From CAWDPQ01 sp049642465 (GTDB taxonomy: Bacteria > Acidobacteriota > Vicinamibacteria > Vicinamibacterales > 2-12-FULL-66-21), in assembly GCA_049642465.1 (NCBI GenBank), contig JBAROV010000019.1, forward strand, positions 1 through 64,000: DNA of 64,000 nucleotides. Direction: 5' to 3'. Below are positions 51,692-59,431 of this stretch, in pieces. Under the pieces are notes generated by a model. It saw nothing but the letters and a program-made list of their open reading frames with translations, had not been told where the DNA came from and searched no databases. The first letter of the stretch is position 1; the number at the start of each line of letters is the position of its first letter. Made by a program: the position numbers and the translations under genes.

Positions 51692-51985
51692 TCAGGTCGG
51701 CGCCTGGTGCGATCGCGTGTGGAATCCCGCGGCTTCGAGGTGACGCCGCGCCTCTTCCAATAACGCGACGGCGGACCCTGGCGCCGATGCCGAATAGCCG
51801 CGCAGCAGGCGGTCCACGTTGTAAATCCGGAAGCGGATGCCCTCCATGTGGAACGCCGCGATCGCACGGGACAACGCTTCGCATTCGACAACGATGGGTG
51901 CGGTGCGGCTGTCCCCGGTTGCCTGCAGCAGACGAGTCAAATCGGCAATACGGTCTTGTGCGGCCTGGCGGTCGTCAGCGCTCAT
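51692..51985 (-). CDS. Small hypothetical protein
   Basis: A 97-residue soluble protein. It has an N-terminal helix (Asp-Arg-Ile-Ala-Asp-Leu-Thr-Arg-Leu-Leu) and a block Ile-Val-Val-Glu-Cys-Glu-Ala-Leu-Ser-Arg-Ala-Ile-Ala-Ala-Phe-His. No family recognised. It lies 54 bases upstream of ytxJ in the same direction, so it may share its transcript. Codon use is in line with neighbours. Confidence 0.55.
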   Translation of the reverse strand: MSADDRQAAQDRIADLTRLLQATGDSRTAPIVVECEALSRAIAAFHMEGIRFRIYNVDRLLRGYSASAPGSAVALLEEARRHLEAAGFHTRSHQAPT

Positions 51986-52123
51986 GGCACTAAAAGGAGA
52001 CTACAGGATCCCGGGCCGCGACAACGTTGCGGTCCGCATCGAACCCGAGATACGTTCCATAGATTACCCCAGGCCGCCTCGTCGCGGCTTGACCTGGATC
52101 CCTCCCGCGAAGGATAAGAAAGC

Positions 52124-52864
52124 ATGACGCAGGCGCGCGCCCGGCTCGAGCCGCCGGATTTGACCGAAAAGGGAGGCCTCAAGGGAGGGCAACCACAACG
52201 ATCCGACGAGCGGCTCTTCATGCAACTGTTCGTCTACACCGGTTGCGACGATGTTGGAGCGGTGGTTCACTCGTTGGCCCGCGCACCCCTGGACGTCGTG
52301 GTCTACGAGAACTTGAACGATCCGCGAGGCATCGGGATTCTGACCCTTTCCACCGATTCAAATGCCTTTCTCGACATCGTCCGGCCGATGCTGCTGCACG
52401 GTGCAGTATCTGCGCTCACGATGAAGCCGGATCTGACGATGTTCGGAAGGACATATGCACTGGGCTACGAACCCGATCTGCGTTCTGCGTTGATGGATCG
52501 CCCGAGGCGAACGGTGCTGAATCCCGACTGGCGTTGGGCGGTCTGGTACCCGTTGCGACGGGATCGCAAGTTCGAGCAGCTTTCGGCGGAAGAACAACGC
52601 GTCATTCTTGCGGAACATGGGGAGATTGGGATGCGTTTCGGCGCTGCCGATTACGTGCACGACATTCGCCTCGCCTGCCACGGCCTCGATCAGGACGACA
52701 ACGACTTTGTGATTGGTCTGACCGGCAAGGATTTGTTTCCTCTCTCCGCCATCGTCCAGACGATGAGGAAGACACAGCAGACTGCGTTGTACCTCGAGAA
52801 ACTCGGGCCGTTTTTTGTCGGCCGCGTGGCGTGGCAATCGCCCGTCGAACGCGGCGGGGAGTAA
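52124..52864 (+). CDS. hemQ: HemQ-like chlorite-dismutase-family protein (coproheme decarboxylase)
   Basis: A 246-residue protein of the chlorite dismutase fold. The C-terminal half has Trp-Tyr-Pro-Leu-Arg-Arg-Asp (Tyr142), the Glu-His-Gly heme-ligand region (His165) and Ala-Cys-His-Gly-Leu-Asp-x-x-Asp-Asn-Asp-Phe-Val-Ile-Gly-Leu, ending Glu-Lys-Leu-Gly-Pro-Phe-Phe-Val-Gly-Arg. Both residues align with those of coproheme decarboxylases, which finish haem synthesis by the coproporphyrin route. The N-terminus has a 30-residue polar extension. The following aldo/keto reductase gene starts eight bases after the stop, so the two are likely one operon. Confidence 0.82.
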   Translation: MTQARARLEPPDLTEKGGLKGGQPQRSDERLFMQLFVYTGCDDVGAVVHSLARAPLDVVVYENLNDPRGIGILTLSTDSNAFLDIVRPMLLHGAVSALTMKPDLTMFGRTYALGYEPDLRSALMDRPRRTVLNPDWRWAVWYPLRRDRKFEQLSAEEQRVILAEHGEIGMRFGAADYVHDIRLACHGLDQDDNDFVIGLTGKDLFPLSAIVQTMRKTQQTALYLEKLGPFFVGRVAWQSPVERGGE

Positions 52865-52871
52865 CGTCGGG

Positions 52872-53804
52872 ATGAGTGTAAAAGGCGAAATCCCACGCCG
52901 GCGATTTGGTCGTCACGCCGAGGAAGTGTCGGCGCTCGCGCTCGGCGGCTATCACATCGGATCGGTGCGCACGGAGCGTGAGGCCACTCGTCTCGTTCAT
53001 GAAGCGATTGATGCGGGTCTGACATTCATGGACAACGCGTGGGATTACCACGAAGGTGGCAGTGAAACACGTATGGGCAAGGCGCTCAGAGGGCGTCGCG
53101 ACCGTGTATTCCTGATGACCAAGGTATGTACCCACGGTCGTGATGCCAAGGTCGCTCTGCGACAGCTCGAACAATCATTGCGGCGTCTCCAGACCGACCA
53201 TCTCGATTTGTGGCAGATCCACGAGTGCGTCTACGAAAACGAACCGGAGCGCCACTTCGCTGAAGGCGGGGTTGTCGAAGCGCTGGAAAAGGCGAAGACG
53301 TCGGGAAAGGTGCGGTACGTCGGTTTCACGGGTCACAAAAACCCGGAGCTGCTGCTTCGCATGCTGGCTTATGAGTTTCCGTTCGACAGCTGTCAGTTGC
53401 CGCTGAACGGATTCGATGCGTCATTCCGCAGCTTCGAGCGCGCGGTGTTGCCCGAACTGGTCGCTCGCGGCATCGCGCCAATCGGCATGAAGAGTCTCGG
53501 CGGAGACGGCGGTGCCGTCCGAAAGCGAGCGGTTACTGTCGAGGATGCGCTGCGCTACGCGATGAGTCTGCCCGTTGCCACAACGGTCAGTGGCATAGAC
53601 TCACTGCGCGTCCTGAGGCAGAACCTTCGAATCGCGCGCGGATTCAAGCCGATGACGGAGGCGGAGCTTCAGGCGCATCGTGAGCGGTTGGCTGAAGCCG
53701 CCTCCGACGGCCGGTTCGAGCTGTACAAGACGACGGCAATGTTCGACGGCGACGAAGGTCGAAAGGCTCACGGCTTTCCAACCAGTAAGCACGCAACCGC
53801 GTAA
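52872..53804 (+). CDS. Aldo/keto reductase
   Basis: About 310 residues, a (beta/alpha)8 oxidoreductase. The catalytic Asp is in Phe-Met-Asp-Asn-Ala-Trp-Asp-Tyr near residue 52, the Tyr five residues later; the Lys lies in Leu-Met-Thr-Lys-Val-Cys near residue 83, and His in Leu-Trp-Gln-Ile-His-Glu-Cys near 116. The C-terminus has Ile-Gly-Met-Lys-Ser-Leu-Gly-Gly and Thr-Thr-Val-Ser-Gly-Ile-Asp-Ser, of the AKR subgroup with a conserved tail. The ATG at 52872 was preferred over 52815 because the fold begins just after it and the latter overlaps hemQ. Physiological substrate unknown. Confidence 0.88.
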   Translation: MSVKGEIPRRRFGRHAEEVSALALGGYHIGSVRTEREATRLVHEAIDAGLTFMDNAWDYHEGGSETRMGKALRGRRDRVFLMTKVCTHGRDAKVALRQLEQSLRRLQTDHLDLWQIHECVYENEPERHFAEGGVVEALEKAKTSGKVRYVGFTGHKNPELLLRMLAYEFPFDSCQLPLNGFDASFRSFERAVLPELVARGIAPIGMKSLGGDGGAVRKRAVTVEDALRYAMSLPVATTVSGIDSLRVLRQNLRIARGFKPMTEAELQAHRERLAEAASDGRFELYKTTAMFDGDEGRKAHGFPTSKHATA

Positions 53805-53865
53805 ACCGTTCGGGAACCGCGCAGGCCCGACCTCAGTCTCTAGTAATAGGTACGGAGCACGGTGA

Positions 53866-54285
53866 ATGCGAGCGTGGTTACTGACGGCAGCGTTGCTGGC
53901 ATGTTCGTGCGGGGGACCGGCCTCGCCCTCTCCTGAAGCGCCGCTGAAGGGAGGAGTGCTGGCGACGTTCTCTGTCGGCAGCGAAAGCTTCCGCGTGTGG
54001 ATTCGCAACGACCGGGCGATTGAACAGGTGTTCGCGTTGCAGCGCGGCGCGTCAACTGCGGGGATCCCGAACGGGCGCCTGCGAGCGGGACCCGGACAGG
54101 GCGGTCACAACGCTCCATACACGTGGCATCTCGATCCTGAAGACGTCGAGATGGCCGGCGCCACCATTGAAATCTGTGACGGCGCACCATCGTACGTCGA
54201 GGCCCATCGTGACGAGTTCATGACGCGGGTGACTCGATACTGTCCGTGGGGTGCGAAGCTGACCGCCGTGAACGATTACCGATGA
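53866..54285 (+). CDS. Lipoprotein with BP74-like domain
   Basis: A 139-residue protein with a signal peptide and lipobox Leu-Leu-Ala-Cys at about residues 10-13. The mature part contains Phe-Arg-Val-Trp-Ile-Arg-Asn-Asp, an Asn-Gly-Arg-Leu block, Trp-His-Leu-Asp-Pro-Glu-Asp and Ile-Glu-Ile-Cys-Asp-Gly, ending Tyr-Cys-Pro-Trp-Gly-Ala-Lys-Leu. This order matches the BP74-type (calmodulin-binding-like) domain I know from Dictyostelium and scattered bacteria. The two Cys in the C-terminal half could form a disulfide. It would be anchored in an envelope membrane; function unknown. Confidence 0.6.
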   Translation: MRAWLLTAALLACSCGGPASPSPEAPLKGGVLATFSVGSESFRVWIRNDRAIEQVFALQRGASTAGIPNGRLRAGPGQGGHNAPYTWHLDPEDVEMAGATIEICDGAPSYVEAHRDEFMTRVTRYCPWGAKLTAVNDYR

Positions 54286-54290
54286 CGGGA

Positions 54291-54587
54291 TTAGACGCGA
54301 CCCCGTGTTTTCGCGAACCACCAGCGGAGGCCAACCAGCAGAAATCGAGGGTCTTTGAAGAACTCCGGCGGCTTTCCTTCGAAGGCGTGGCCGACAAACT
54401 GCAGGATCCATCCGATAATGAACAAGGACAGCGGGATTACCCACCAGCCGTCGAGTACCCAGGCGACGACAAAGAGTGGCAGTGACAACGCAATCATCGG
54501 GATTCCGAACGTGTGAAGCGCCCGATTGATCGGATGTTGATGGCTCTCCGCGTATTGGGCGATCCATTCCCTGTTTGTGCGTGGCAC
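54291..54587 (-). CDS. DUF962 / Mpo1-like membrane protein
   Basis: A 98-residue protein with two or three hydrophobic helices and the family motif Tyr-Ala-Glu-Ser-His-Gln-His-Pro-Ile-Asn-Arg-x-x-His near residue 12, then Gly-His-Ala-Phe-Glu-Gly-Lys-Pro-Pro-Glu-Phe. The yeast homologue Mpo1 is an iron-dependent dioxygenase in 2-hydroxy fatty acid alpha-oxidation, and the His residues bind the metal. All expected His are present. It is convergent with the lipoprotein gene, five bases apart. Confidence 0.85.
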   Translation of the reverse strand: MPRTNREWIAQYAESHQHPINRALHTFGIPMIALSLPLFVVAWVLDGWWVIPLSLFIIGWILQFVGHAFEGKPPEFFKDPRFLLVGLRWWFAKTRGRV

Positions 54588-54710
54588 GGTAGGCGCATTC
54601 TACGCGACGCGCGAGCCCACGCAAACCTGTCATCTCGCGCCGGCTGAGCGCGGCACGCGAGTTGCTCAAACACGCCGCAGGACCGCCGTCGGTCTGCTGG
54701 TATAGACGAG

Positions 54711-55634
54711 GTGGATGTGCCAAACGTCGGACGCCGGCCCCGAAGGCTCACGGCCGAAGAACGCAAGTCACTTACACACGGCGATTTCTGGATTCCGGAT
54801 GACGAGCGGGCGGTGTACAAACGGGCGCTCGAAGCGCTCACGGCCGCTCAAGTGCCGTTTGTAGTGGCTGGCGCATACGCCATCTACGAGCACACGGGCA
54901 TCTACCGCAAGACAAAGGATCTCGATCTCTTTTTCGAGCCCACTGCTGTCATCCCCGCGGCGCGTGCCCTGCGCGAGGCCGGGTTCCTCACGCGCCTCGA
55001 GGACTCGCACTGGCTCGCCAAAGCGACAGCGGGAGACTACTTCGTCGATCTCATTTACGGGATGGGGAATGGTCTCGCGCTCATCGATCACGACTGGATT
55101 CAGCACAGCCGAGGGGGTGTGCTGGCTGCGATTCCCGTACGCATTGCGCCTCCCGAAGAACTCGTCTGGCATCGCTTGTTCATCGGCGAGCGACACCGCC
55201 ACGACATGGCGGACATTCTTCATTTGATCCTGTGTGTGGGCGACACGTTCGACTGGGAGCGGCTGGTGAATCGCGTCGGTCCACACTGGCCGCTATTGCT
55301 CGGCCAGCTCCTCGCGTTCAGCTACGTGTATCCGGCGTACCGGGCGAACGTTCCCGCATGGGTCTACGAACAACTCATCGAACGGGCACGCGCCGAGATC
55401 GGTCGCGAAGAGGACGTCGATTTCACGCGCGGTCCGCTCATCTCACGCTTCAGCTTTACGATCGATGTCCGCGAGTGGGGTTTCGCCGATCCCAGCACTG
55501 AGCTCGTGCGAGACGCGCGCAACAAACCCGAAGTGCGCGCCATCGTCGAGGCCGATGTATGGGACGAGCGAAACGACGACCGCCCGGCGTCGGACGACCG
55601 CAAGCGTCCCGAGGACGCGGAGTATCTCGTCTAA
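54711..55634 (+). CDS. Nucleotidyltransferase-fold protein
   Basis: A 307-residue protein starting with GTG. Residues about 40-125 have the nucleotidyltransferase pattern Val-Val-Ala-Gly-Ala-Tyr-Ala-Ile-Tyr and Lys-Thr-Lys-Asp-Leu-Asp-Leu-Phe-Phe (paired Asp). A third acidic residue is plausible at Phe-Val-Asp-Leu-Ile-Tyr-Gly near 107. A helical region with Pro-Pro-Glu-Glu-Leu-Val-Trp-His-Arg-Leu-Phe and Asp-Met-Ala-Asp-Ile-Leu-His-Leu follows. This is AbiEii/DUF6036-like, but no antitoxin neighbour is seen, so a toxin role is not supported. Confidence 0.7.
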   Translation: MDVPNVGRRPRRLTAEERKSLTHGDFWIPDDERAVYKRALEALTAAQVPFVVAGAYAIYEHTGIYRKTKDLDLFFEPTAVIPAARALREAGFLTRLEDSHWLAKATAGDYFVDLIYGMGNGLALIDHDWIQHSRGGVLAAIPVRIAPPEELVWHRLFIGERHRHDMADILHLILCVGDTFDWERLVNRVGPHWPLLLGQLLAFSYVYPAYRANVPAWVYEQLIERARAEIGREEDVDFTRGPLISRFSFTIDVREWGFADPSTELVRDARNKPEVRAIVEADVWDERNDDRPASDDRKRPEDAEYLV

Positions 55635-55667
55635 CGCGCTCGCGCGTTTCACTTATACTTGAGGCCG

Positions 55668-56150
55668 ATGTTTACGCGGTCGTGGCGTTCCATCCTCGGC
55701 GTCTTGAGAACTCCTGCGGACAGGGACCCGCTTGCCGCGGCACTCGGACGCCTCGAACGCCAGGTCATGGAAGTCGTGTGGCAGCACGAATCGGTCAGCG
55801 TCAAAGATGTGCAGACCGAGATGCCCCGCCGAGTGGCTTACACCACGGTCATGACGACGATGGACCGTTTGTTCAAGAAAGGCATGCTCGATCGCGAACG
55901 TGGCGGACGCGCGTTTCGCTACCGAGCGGCTCACACCCGTCAGGATGTGGAACGGGCCGTTGCCGGCGGCCTCCTTCGCGCGTTGCTGGAAGCTGGCGGC
56001 GCCGACCGCCCGATGCTGTCAAATCTCGTAGACGCCATCAGTGAAAAAGACAACGCCCTTCTCGACGAGTTAGAGGCACTCGTTCGCGAGAAGCGACGCT
56101 GTGTGGATCTGAAAGGTGAGGGCGCCAAGCGGCGCGTTAGTCCCGAATAA
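55668..56150 (+). CDS. BlaI/MecI/CopY-family transcriptional repressor
   Basis: About 160 residues. After a basic 25-residue tail, a winged helix (about 28-97) has Leu-Glu-Arg-Gln-Val-Met-Glu-Val-Val-Trp, Tyr-Thr-Thr-Val-Met-Thr-Thr-Met-Asp-Arg-Leu and Gly-Arg-Ala-Phe-Arg-Tyr; a helical dimerisation region follows. The family represses beta-lactamase or copper genes and is inactivated by partner proteases such as BlaR. No such partner is nearby, so its target is unknown. ATG 55668 was preferred over TTG 55659. The 3' end overlaps the sugar dehydrogenase gene by 14 bases. Confidence 0.85.
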   Translation: MFTRSWRSILGVLRTPADRDPLAAALGRLERQVMEVVWQHESVSVKDVQTEMPRRVAYTTVMTTMDRLFKKGMLDRERGGRAFRYRAAHTRQDVERAVAGGLLRALLEAGGADRPMLSNLVDAISEKDNALLDELEALVREKRRCVDLKGEGAKRRVSPE

Positions 56151-57369
56151 TCCGAACGTTGGTCGGCGGGCGCGGATCGCGTCCGAGCTTCAGCACCATG
56201 CCTCGCGAGTGGTCGACCAGGTACAGATCGCCGTCAGCGTCGATGCCGAACGACGAGAGCCGGCCAACGGGAACGCTGCCCGTCAGCTCCGGCGTGTGAT
56301 CGCGAAGATCTGTCGCAGTTGCTTCTCCCGCCCCGTTGATGCTCAACCCAAGCGACCAGACGCGCTGAAAGACGTAATCGGCAAAGAAGTAGCGCCCGCG
56401 AAGCTCAACGACCGACCCGCGGTACACATACCCGCCGGTAACGGACGCACCCATGCTGTGCGAGTAGTCGAAGATCGGTTGGGTCAGCAGCGGAGTTCCC
56501 GCGGGTTGGTTGTACGGGTGAGTACCCTCCCAGAGTCGCCAGCCGTAGTTCCGGCCCGGGCGATTGGCGGGCTCATAGTCGATTTCTTCCCAATTCCCCT
56601 GACCCACGTCACCGACCACCATGGCTCCGGTTCCACCGAGCGCGGGGGAGTCAAAACTGAAACGCCAGGGGTTTCGCCAGCCGAGGCTCCAGATCTCGGG
56701 ACGCGGCAAGCCGGCGTTTCCCGTGGGCACGACGAATCCGTTTGCATCCGTGTCCGCCACGCTCGAGACATCGATTCGCAGGATCTTGCCGAGCAGACTC
56801 GAAGTGTTCTGCGCGTAGTTGGAGGGGTCCCCGCCGCTCCCGCCATCACCGGACGCGATGTACAGCATGCCGTCGGGCCCGAACTGGAGGCAGCCGGCGT
56901 TGTGGTTGGCAAAGGGGTGAACGATGAAGCTATCCCCGGTGGACCAACGCAACGCGAATCGAGCGGTCGTGTCGGCGAGAAAGCGGTTGTTGATGGACCG
57001 CTTCCGGCGTTCGACGACGATGTAGCCGTCGCCCGCGCGTGTATAAAGAACGTAGAAACGTCCGGAAGTCGCGTAATTGGGCGGAAAAGCAACTCCCAGG
57101 AGGCCGCGCTCCCCGTCGGAGATGATCTCGCTGACCGGGATCTGCAGAAATGGGGTGGTCAGGAGGACGCCATTGTTGACGACTCGGATAGTTCCCGACT
57201 GCTCGACGACGTATTGAACGGCGGCGTCGGAAGGGTCCTGGACGAACCCCACGGGTCGGGAGAGCCCTGACACGTAGGTCATCACACGGAGTTGCGCGGC
57301 AGCGGATGCTGCCGTCAGCAGGAGGAGGACGGTCGCCCCGCCAAGGTATCGAAACGCCTGCAACCTCAT
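56137..57369 (-). CDS. Soluble PQQ-dependent glucose/sorbosone dehydrogenase-like protein
   Basis: About 410 residues. The signal peptide (about 1-25, ending Ala-Ser-Ala-Ala-Ala-Gln) leads to a six-bladed propeller with Leu-Ser-Arg-Pro-Val-Gly-Phe, Gly-Glu-Arg-Gly-Leu-Leu-Gly-Val-Ala-Phe, the catalytic-type motif Asn-His-Asn-Ala-Gly, Gly-Asp-Gly-Gly-Ser-Gly-Gly-Asp-Pro and Ser-Leu-Gly-Trp-Arg-Asn-Pro-Trp-Arg-Phe-Ser. Homologues oxidise aldoses or sorbosone with PQQ in the periplasm. The ATG at 57369 directly precedes the signal peptide; upstream codons are unlike the family. The divergent receiver gene starts 73 bases away. Confidence 0.9.
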   Translation of the reverse strand: MRLQAFRYLGGATVLLLLTAASAAAQLRVMTYVSGLSRPVGFVQDPSDAAVQYVVEQSGTIRVVNNGVLLTTPFLQIPVSEIISDGERGLLGVAFPPNYATSGRFYVLYTRAGDGYIVVERRKRSINNRFLADTTARFALRWSTGDSFIVHPFANHNAGCLQFGPDGMLYIASGDGGSGGDPSNYAQNTSSLLGKILRIDVSSVADTDANGFVVPTGNAGLPRPEIWSLGWRNPWRFSFDSPALGGTGAMVVGDVGQGNWEEIDYEPANRPGRNYGWRLWEGTHPYNQPAGTPLLTQPIFDYSHSMGASVTGGYVYRGSVVELRGRYFFADYVFQRVWSLGLSINGAGEATATDLRDHTPELTGSVPVGRLSSFGIDADGDLYLVDHSRGMVLKLGRDPRPPTNVRIIRD

Positions 57370-57442
57370 GGATTTCTTGACCTTCCGTGGGGAGCCCGAA
57401 TAGTATTTTACCGCGTTTTCCCAAGAATACCGCCGTTCGATC

Positions 57443-57871
57443 ATGACAGACCTGCCGCCGTCCGCAGATCCCAGCCACCCAGGTGCCGAGGCCGACGGCC
57501 CGACCGGTCCAACCATCCTCGTCGTGGATGACGAGGCGGGCGTGCGCGTAATGATCGCGCGTATGCTCTCGCTTGCCGGATACTCCGTCGTGTCCGCCCA
57601 GTCAGGGGAAGAAGCCTTGGCCATCGCCCGTGACTACGCGGCTCCGCTGGAGTTGGTGCTCACCGATGTCCGGATGCCCGTGATGTCGGGGCCCGAACTG
57701 GTTGAGGAACTGGTGAAATTACGACCTGGGATTCGCGTGATGTATATGTCCGCCTACTCACGCGATGTGCTGCCGGCGGGTGTGCGGGATACCGATATCC
57801 CGTTTCTCACAAAACCGTTCACGATGCGCACGCTGGCGCTTTCGATCGTCGAGACACTGCGCCGCACGTAA
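57443..57871 (+). CDS. Stand-alone response regulator receiver
   Basis: A 142-residue protein: a 24-residue Pro-rich tail, then a receiver domain with Val-Val-Asp-Asp-Glu-Ala, phospho-acceptor Asp in Leu-Val-Leu-Thr-Asp-Val-Arg-Met-Pro near residue 77, Met-Ser-Ala-Tyr (Thr/Ser switch) and Thr-Lys-Pro-Phe. There is no output domain, so it probably acts by protein interaction or phosphotransfer. No kinase is adjacent; the hybrid kinase is 38 kb away. Confidence 0.88.
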   Translation: MTDLPPSADPSHPGAEADGPTGPTILVVDDEAGVRVMIARMLSLAGYSVVSAQSGEEALAIARDYAAPLELVLTDVRMPVMSGPELVEELVKLRPGIRVMYMSAYSRDVLPAGVRDTDIPFLTKPFTMRTLALSIVETLRRT

Positions 57872-57883
57872 CGCACGTAACGT

Positions 57884-58114
57884 TTAGTGCGGAGGCCGGC
57901 CGGAGTGTCCCGATTTGGGCATCGCCGTCCAGCCCATGGCTTTCCAGGCGGAAAGCAGCTCGTGTTCGCGAGAGAGAAGCGCCGTCATCGAGCCAAAGCG
58001 CTCGGTTCGCTGAACCGAGCCGTCCACAATCACGAGTTCGTAGCCCGGTCCATCGTTGACGAGACGAACTTCGCACGATCGAATCTCCGGGCCGCGACAG
58101 AAGAACCAGATCAT
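57884..58114 (-). CDS. Small hypothetical protein
   Basis: A 76-residue protein opening with Met-Ile-Trp-Phe-Phe-Cys-Arg-Gly and containing Gly-Pro-Gly-Tyr-Glu-Leu-Val-Ile-Val-Asp and Ser-Arg-Glu-His-Glu-Leu-Leu-Ser-Ala-Trp. This pattern recurs in small proteins of acidobacteria and deltaproteobacteria as I remember it. No function known. The gene is convergent with the receiver gene, 12 bases apart. Confidence 0.6.
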   Translation of the reverse strand: MIWFFCRGPEIRSCEVRLVNDGPGYELVIVDGSVQRTERFGSMTALLSREHELLSAWKAMGWTAMPKSGHSGRPPH

Positions 58115-58238
58115 TCGAATGGTTATCGGATCGCTGGCTGATCACGTTTAGCGGGTCGGGAGGTCGGCCCGCCTTCGCGTGTCGCGTCCATACCAGGCGA
58201 CAAGCTACGGCGAGGCCCGCCGGAGCCTTGGCGAAGGC

Positions 58239-58272
58239 GGGAAGGACGGGGGTTCGGGAGGACGGGGGTTCG
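58239..58272 (+). repeat. G-rich tandem repeat, quadruplex-type
   Basis: A 14-base unit (AGGACGGGGGTTCG) occurs twice, at 58243-58256 and 58259-58272, and the stretch has four runs of three to five Gs separated by short spacers, a G-quadruplex pattern. It lies just beyond the 3' end of the 58277-58654 gene. Confidence 0.6.
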
Positions 58273-58276
58273 AGAG

Positions 58277-58654
58277 CTATCCGGCTGAGAGGAGGTATAA
58301 CCAGGGACCCACGGCGATCAAAAGATAGAGTGCTGTCAGCGAGGCCAACGCCCGGTGAGTGCCGTGCGCGTAGAGAATGACGCCGCAGGCGCAGGCTCCG
58401 ATCTTCGCGACGAGGAGCGTTGGGCCCGCGCCGGCGATGGTCATCCAGGTGGCGAGGATCGGATTGCCCTCCACCGCGTGACCGAAGATGGAAACCGCGA
58501 AATAGGTCAAAAGACCATCGGTCGCCTGACAGATGACGAACAGAGCGAGAGTCACCCTTCCGAATGACACGCGGGGGAATCCTGCAACCGATGAGCCCGG
58601 ATGCCGTCTCGCAGAATTCCCAAGATTTGCGCAAGAAGTTGGCAAGTGAGGCAC
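58277..58654 (-). CDS. Small multi-pass membrane protein (DUF5658-like)
   Basis: A protein of up to 125 residues with three or four hydrophobic helices from about residue 32 on and a Glu-Gly-Asn-Pro-Ile-Leu motif, which resembles DUF5658. GTG starts at 58654 and at 58570 are both possible; the latter begins just before the first helix and may be real. Function unknown. It lies in the same direction as the CadC-like gene, 80 bases downstream of it. Confidence 0.6.
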   Translation of the reverse strand: MPHLPTSCANLGNSARRHPGSSVAGFPRVSFGRVTLALFVICQATDGLLTYFAVSIFGHAVEGNPILATWMTIAGAGPTLLVAKIGACACGVILYAHGTHRALASLTALYLLIAVGPWLYLLSAG

Positions 58655-58710
58655 CTATCAACGCGACAGAAGTCTGACTCCCGACTCCCCGACCTCCGAT
58701 CTGCCGATCT

Positions 58711-58734
58711 CCCGTCCTCCCGATCTCCCGTCCC
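58711..58734 (-). repeat. G-quadruplex-type motif after the CadC-like gene
   Basis: Four runs of three Gs on the minus strand (CCC at 58711-58713, 58719-58721, 58727-58729 and 58732-58734 on the plus strand) with short spacers, directly abutting the stop codon of the upstream minus-strand gene (58735-58737). It is part of a low-complexity stretch (about 58676-58736) built from CGATCTCCCGTC-like units. Confidence 0.55.
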
Positions 58735-59307
58735 TCACGCCCGCATCAACATCACGACGACGACTGCAGCCAGAACGATGACCCCCATCAGTCCAACCAG
58801 CAGGATCCGTTGGCGTCGCTCTCGCCGGCGCTGTTCGGCGAGGCGGAGCTCCGCCACGTTCAACCAGAGCGCTTTCTGGAGATTCAGGTCGGTGGCGCGT
58901 GGCAGAGTGGCCGGCTTCGGTGTTTCGATCGGTGCCACGAAGCGGTAGCCGCGTTTCGGCACCGTTTCCACGTACATGGGACGGTCAGCCTCCTCCCCCA
59001 GGGCTTCGCGCACCTGTTTGATGGCTGAGTTGACCCCCTGTTCGAAGTCCACGAACGTCTCAGACCCCCACAGCAGTTCGCGGATCTCCTCTCGCGTAAC
59101 GACTTCTCCCGCGCGGCTCACGAGGAGCTCGAGGAGTCTCAACGGCTGGGGTTTGAGCCGGACGATCCGCCCGTTTTTCAGAAGTTGGGCTGCCTGGAGA
59201 TCCAACTGGAAGGCGCCAAATCGAACGACGGGTAGGGGAGTCGTGGTCTTCACGGCCTTCAGGAGCGCAGGCGTGAGCTTATCACGCCCCTCCGGCCCGT
59301 CCATCAT
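58735..59307 (-). CDS. Membrane-tethered winged-helix regulator (CadC-like)
   Basis: About 190 residues. A Trans_reg_C winged helix (about 28-128) contains Arg-Leu-Lys-Pro-Gln-Pro-Leu-Arg-Leu-Leu-Glu-Leu-Leu, Leu-Trp-Gly-Ser-Glu-Thr-Phe-Val-Asp-Phe and Val-Pro-Lys-Arg-Gly-Tyr-Arg-Phe. An Arg/Glu-rich linker and a single C-terminal helix (about 170-190) follow. Unlike CadC or ToxR, there is no periplasmic sensor, and unlike many acidobacterial relatives no TPR or WD40 part. The ATG at 59307 was chosen over TTG 59316. Confidence 0.85.
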   Translation of the reverse strand: MMDGPEGRDKLTPALLKAVKTTTPLPVVRFGAFQLDLQAAQLLKNGRIVRLKPQPLRLLELLVSRAGEVVTREEIRELLWGSETFVDFEQGVNSAIKQVREALGEEADRPMYVETVPKRGYRFVAPIETPKPATLPRATDLNLQKALWLNVAELRLAEQRRRERRQRILLVGLMGVIVLAAVVVVMLMRA

Positions 59308-59431
59308 AGCTCGCAACCTGTTGTATTGATTCCGGTTGCGCTTTCAGAAAATGGTCGACTCCAGGATCACCGTCTTCTGCGCCTCTTGTTCGTATGGTGA
59401 GGCAAGAACGTTATCAACGGAGAGGGCGATC

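Noticed and set aside
54711..55634. AbiE-type toxin-antitoxin system
   Set aside because: Only the nucleotidyltransferase fold is present; no antitoxin gene is adjacent.
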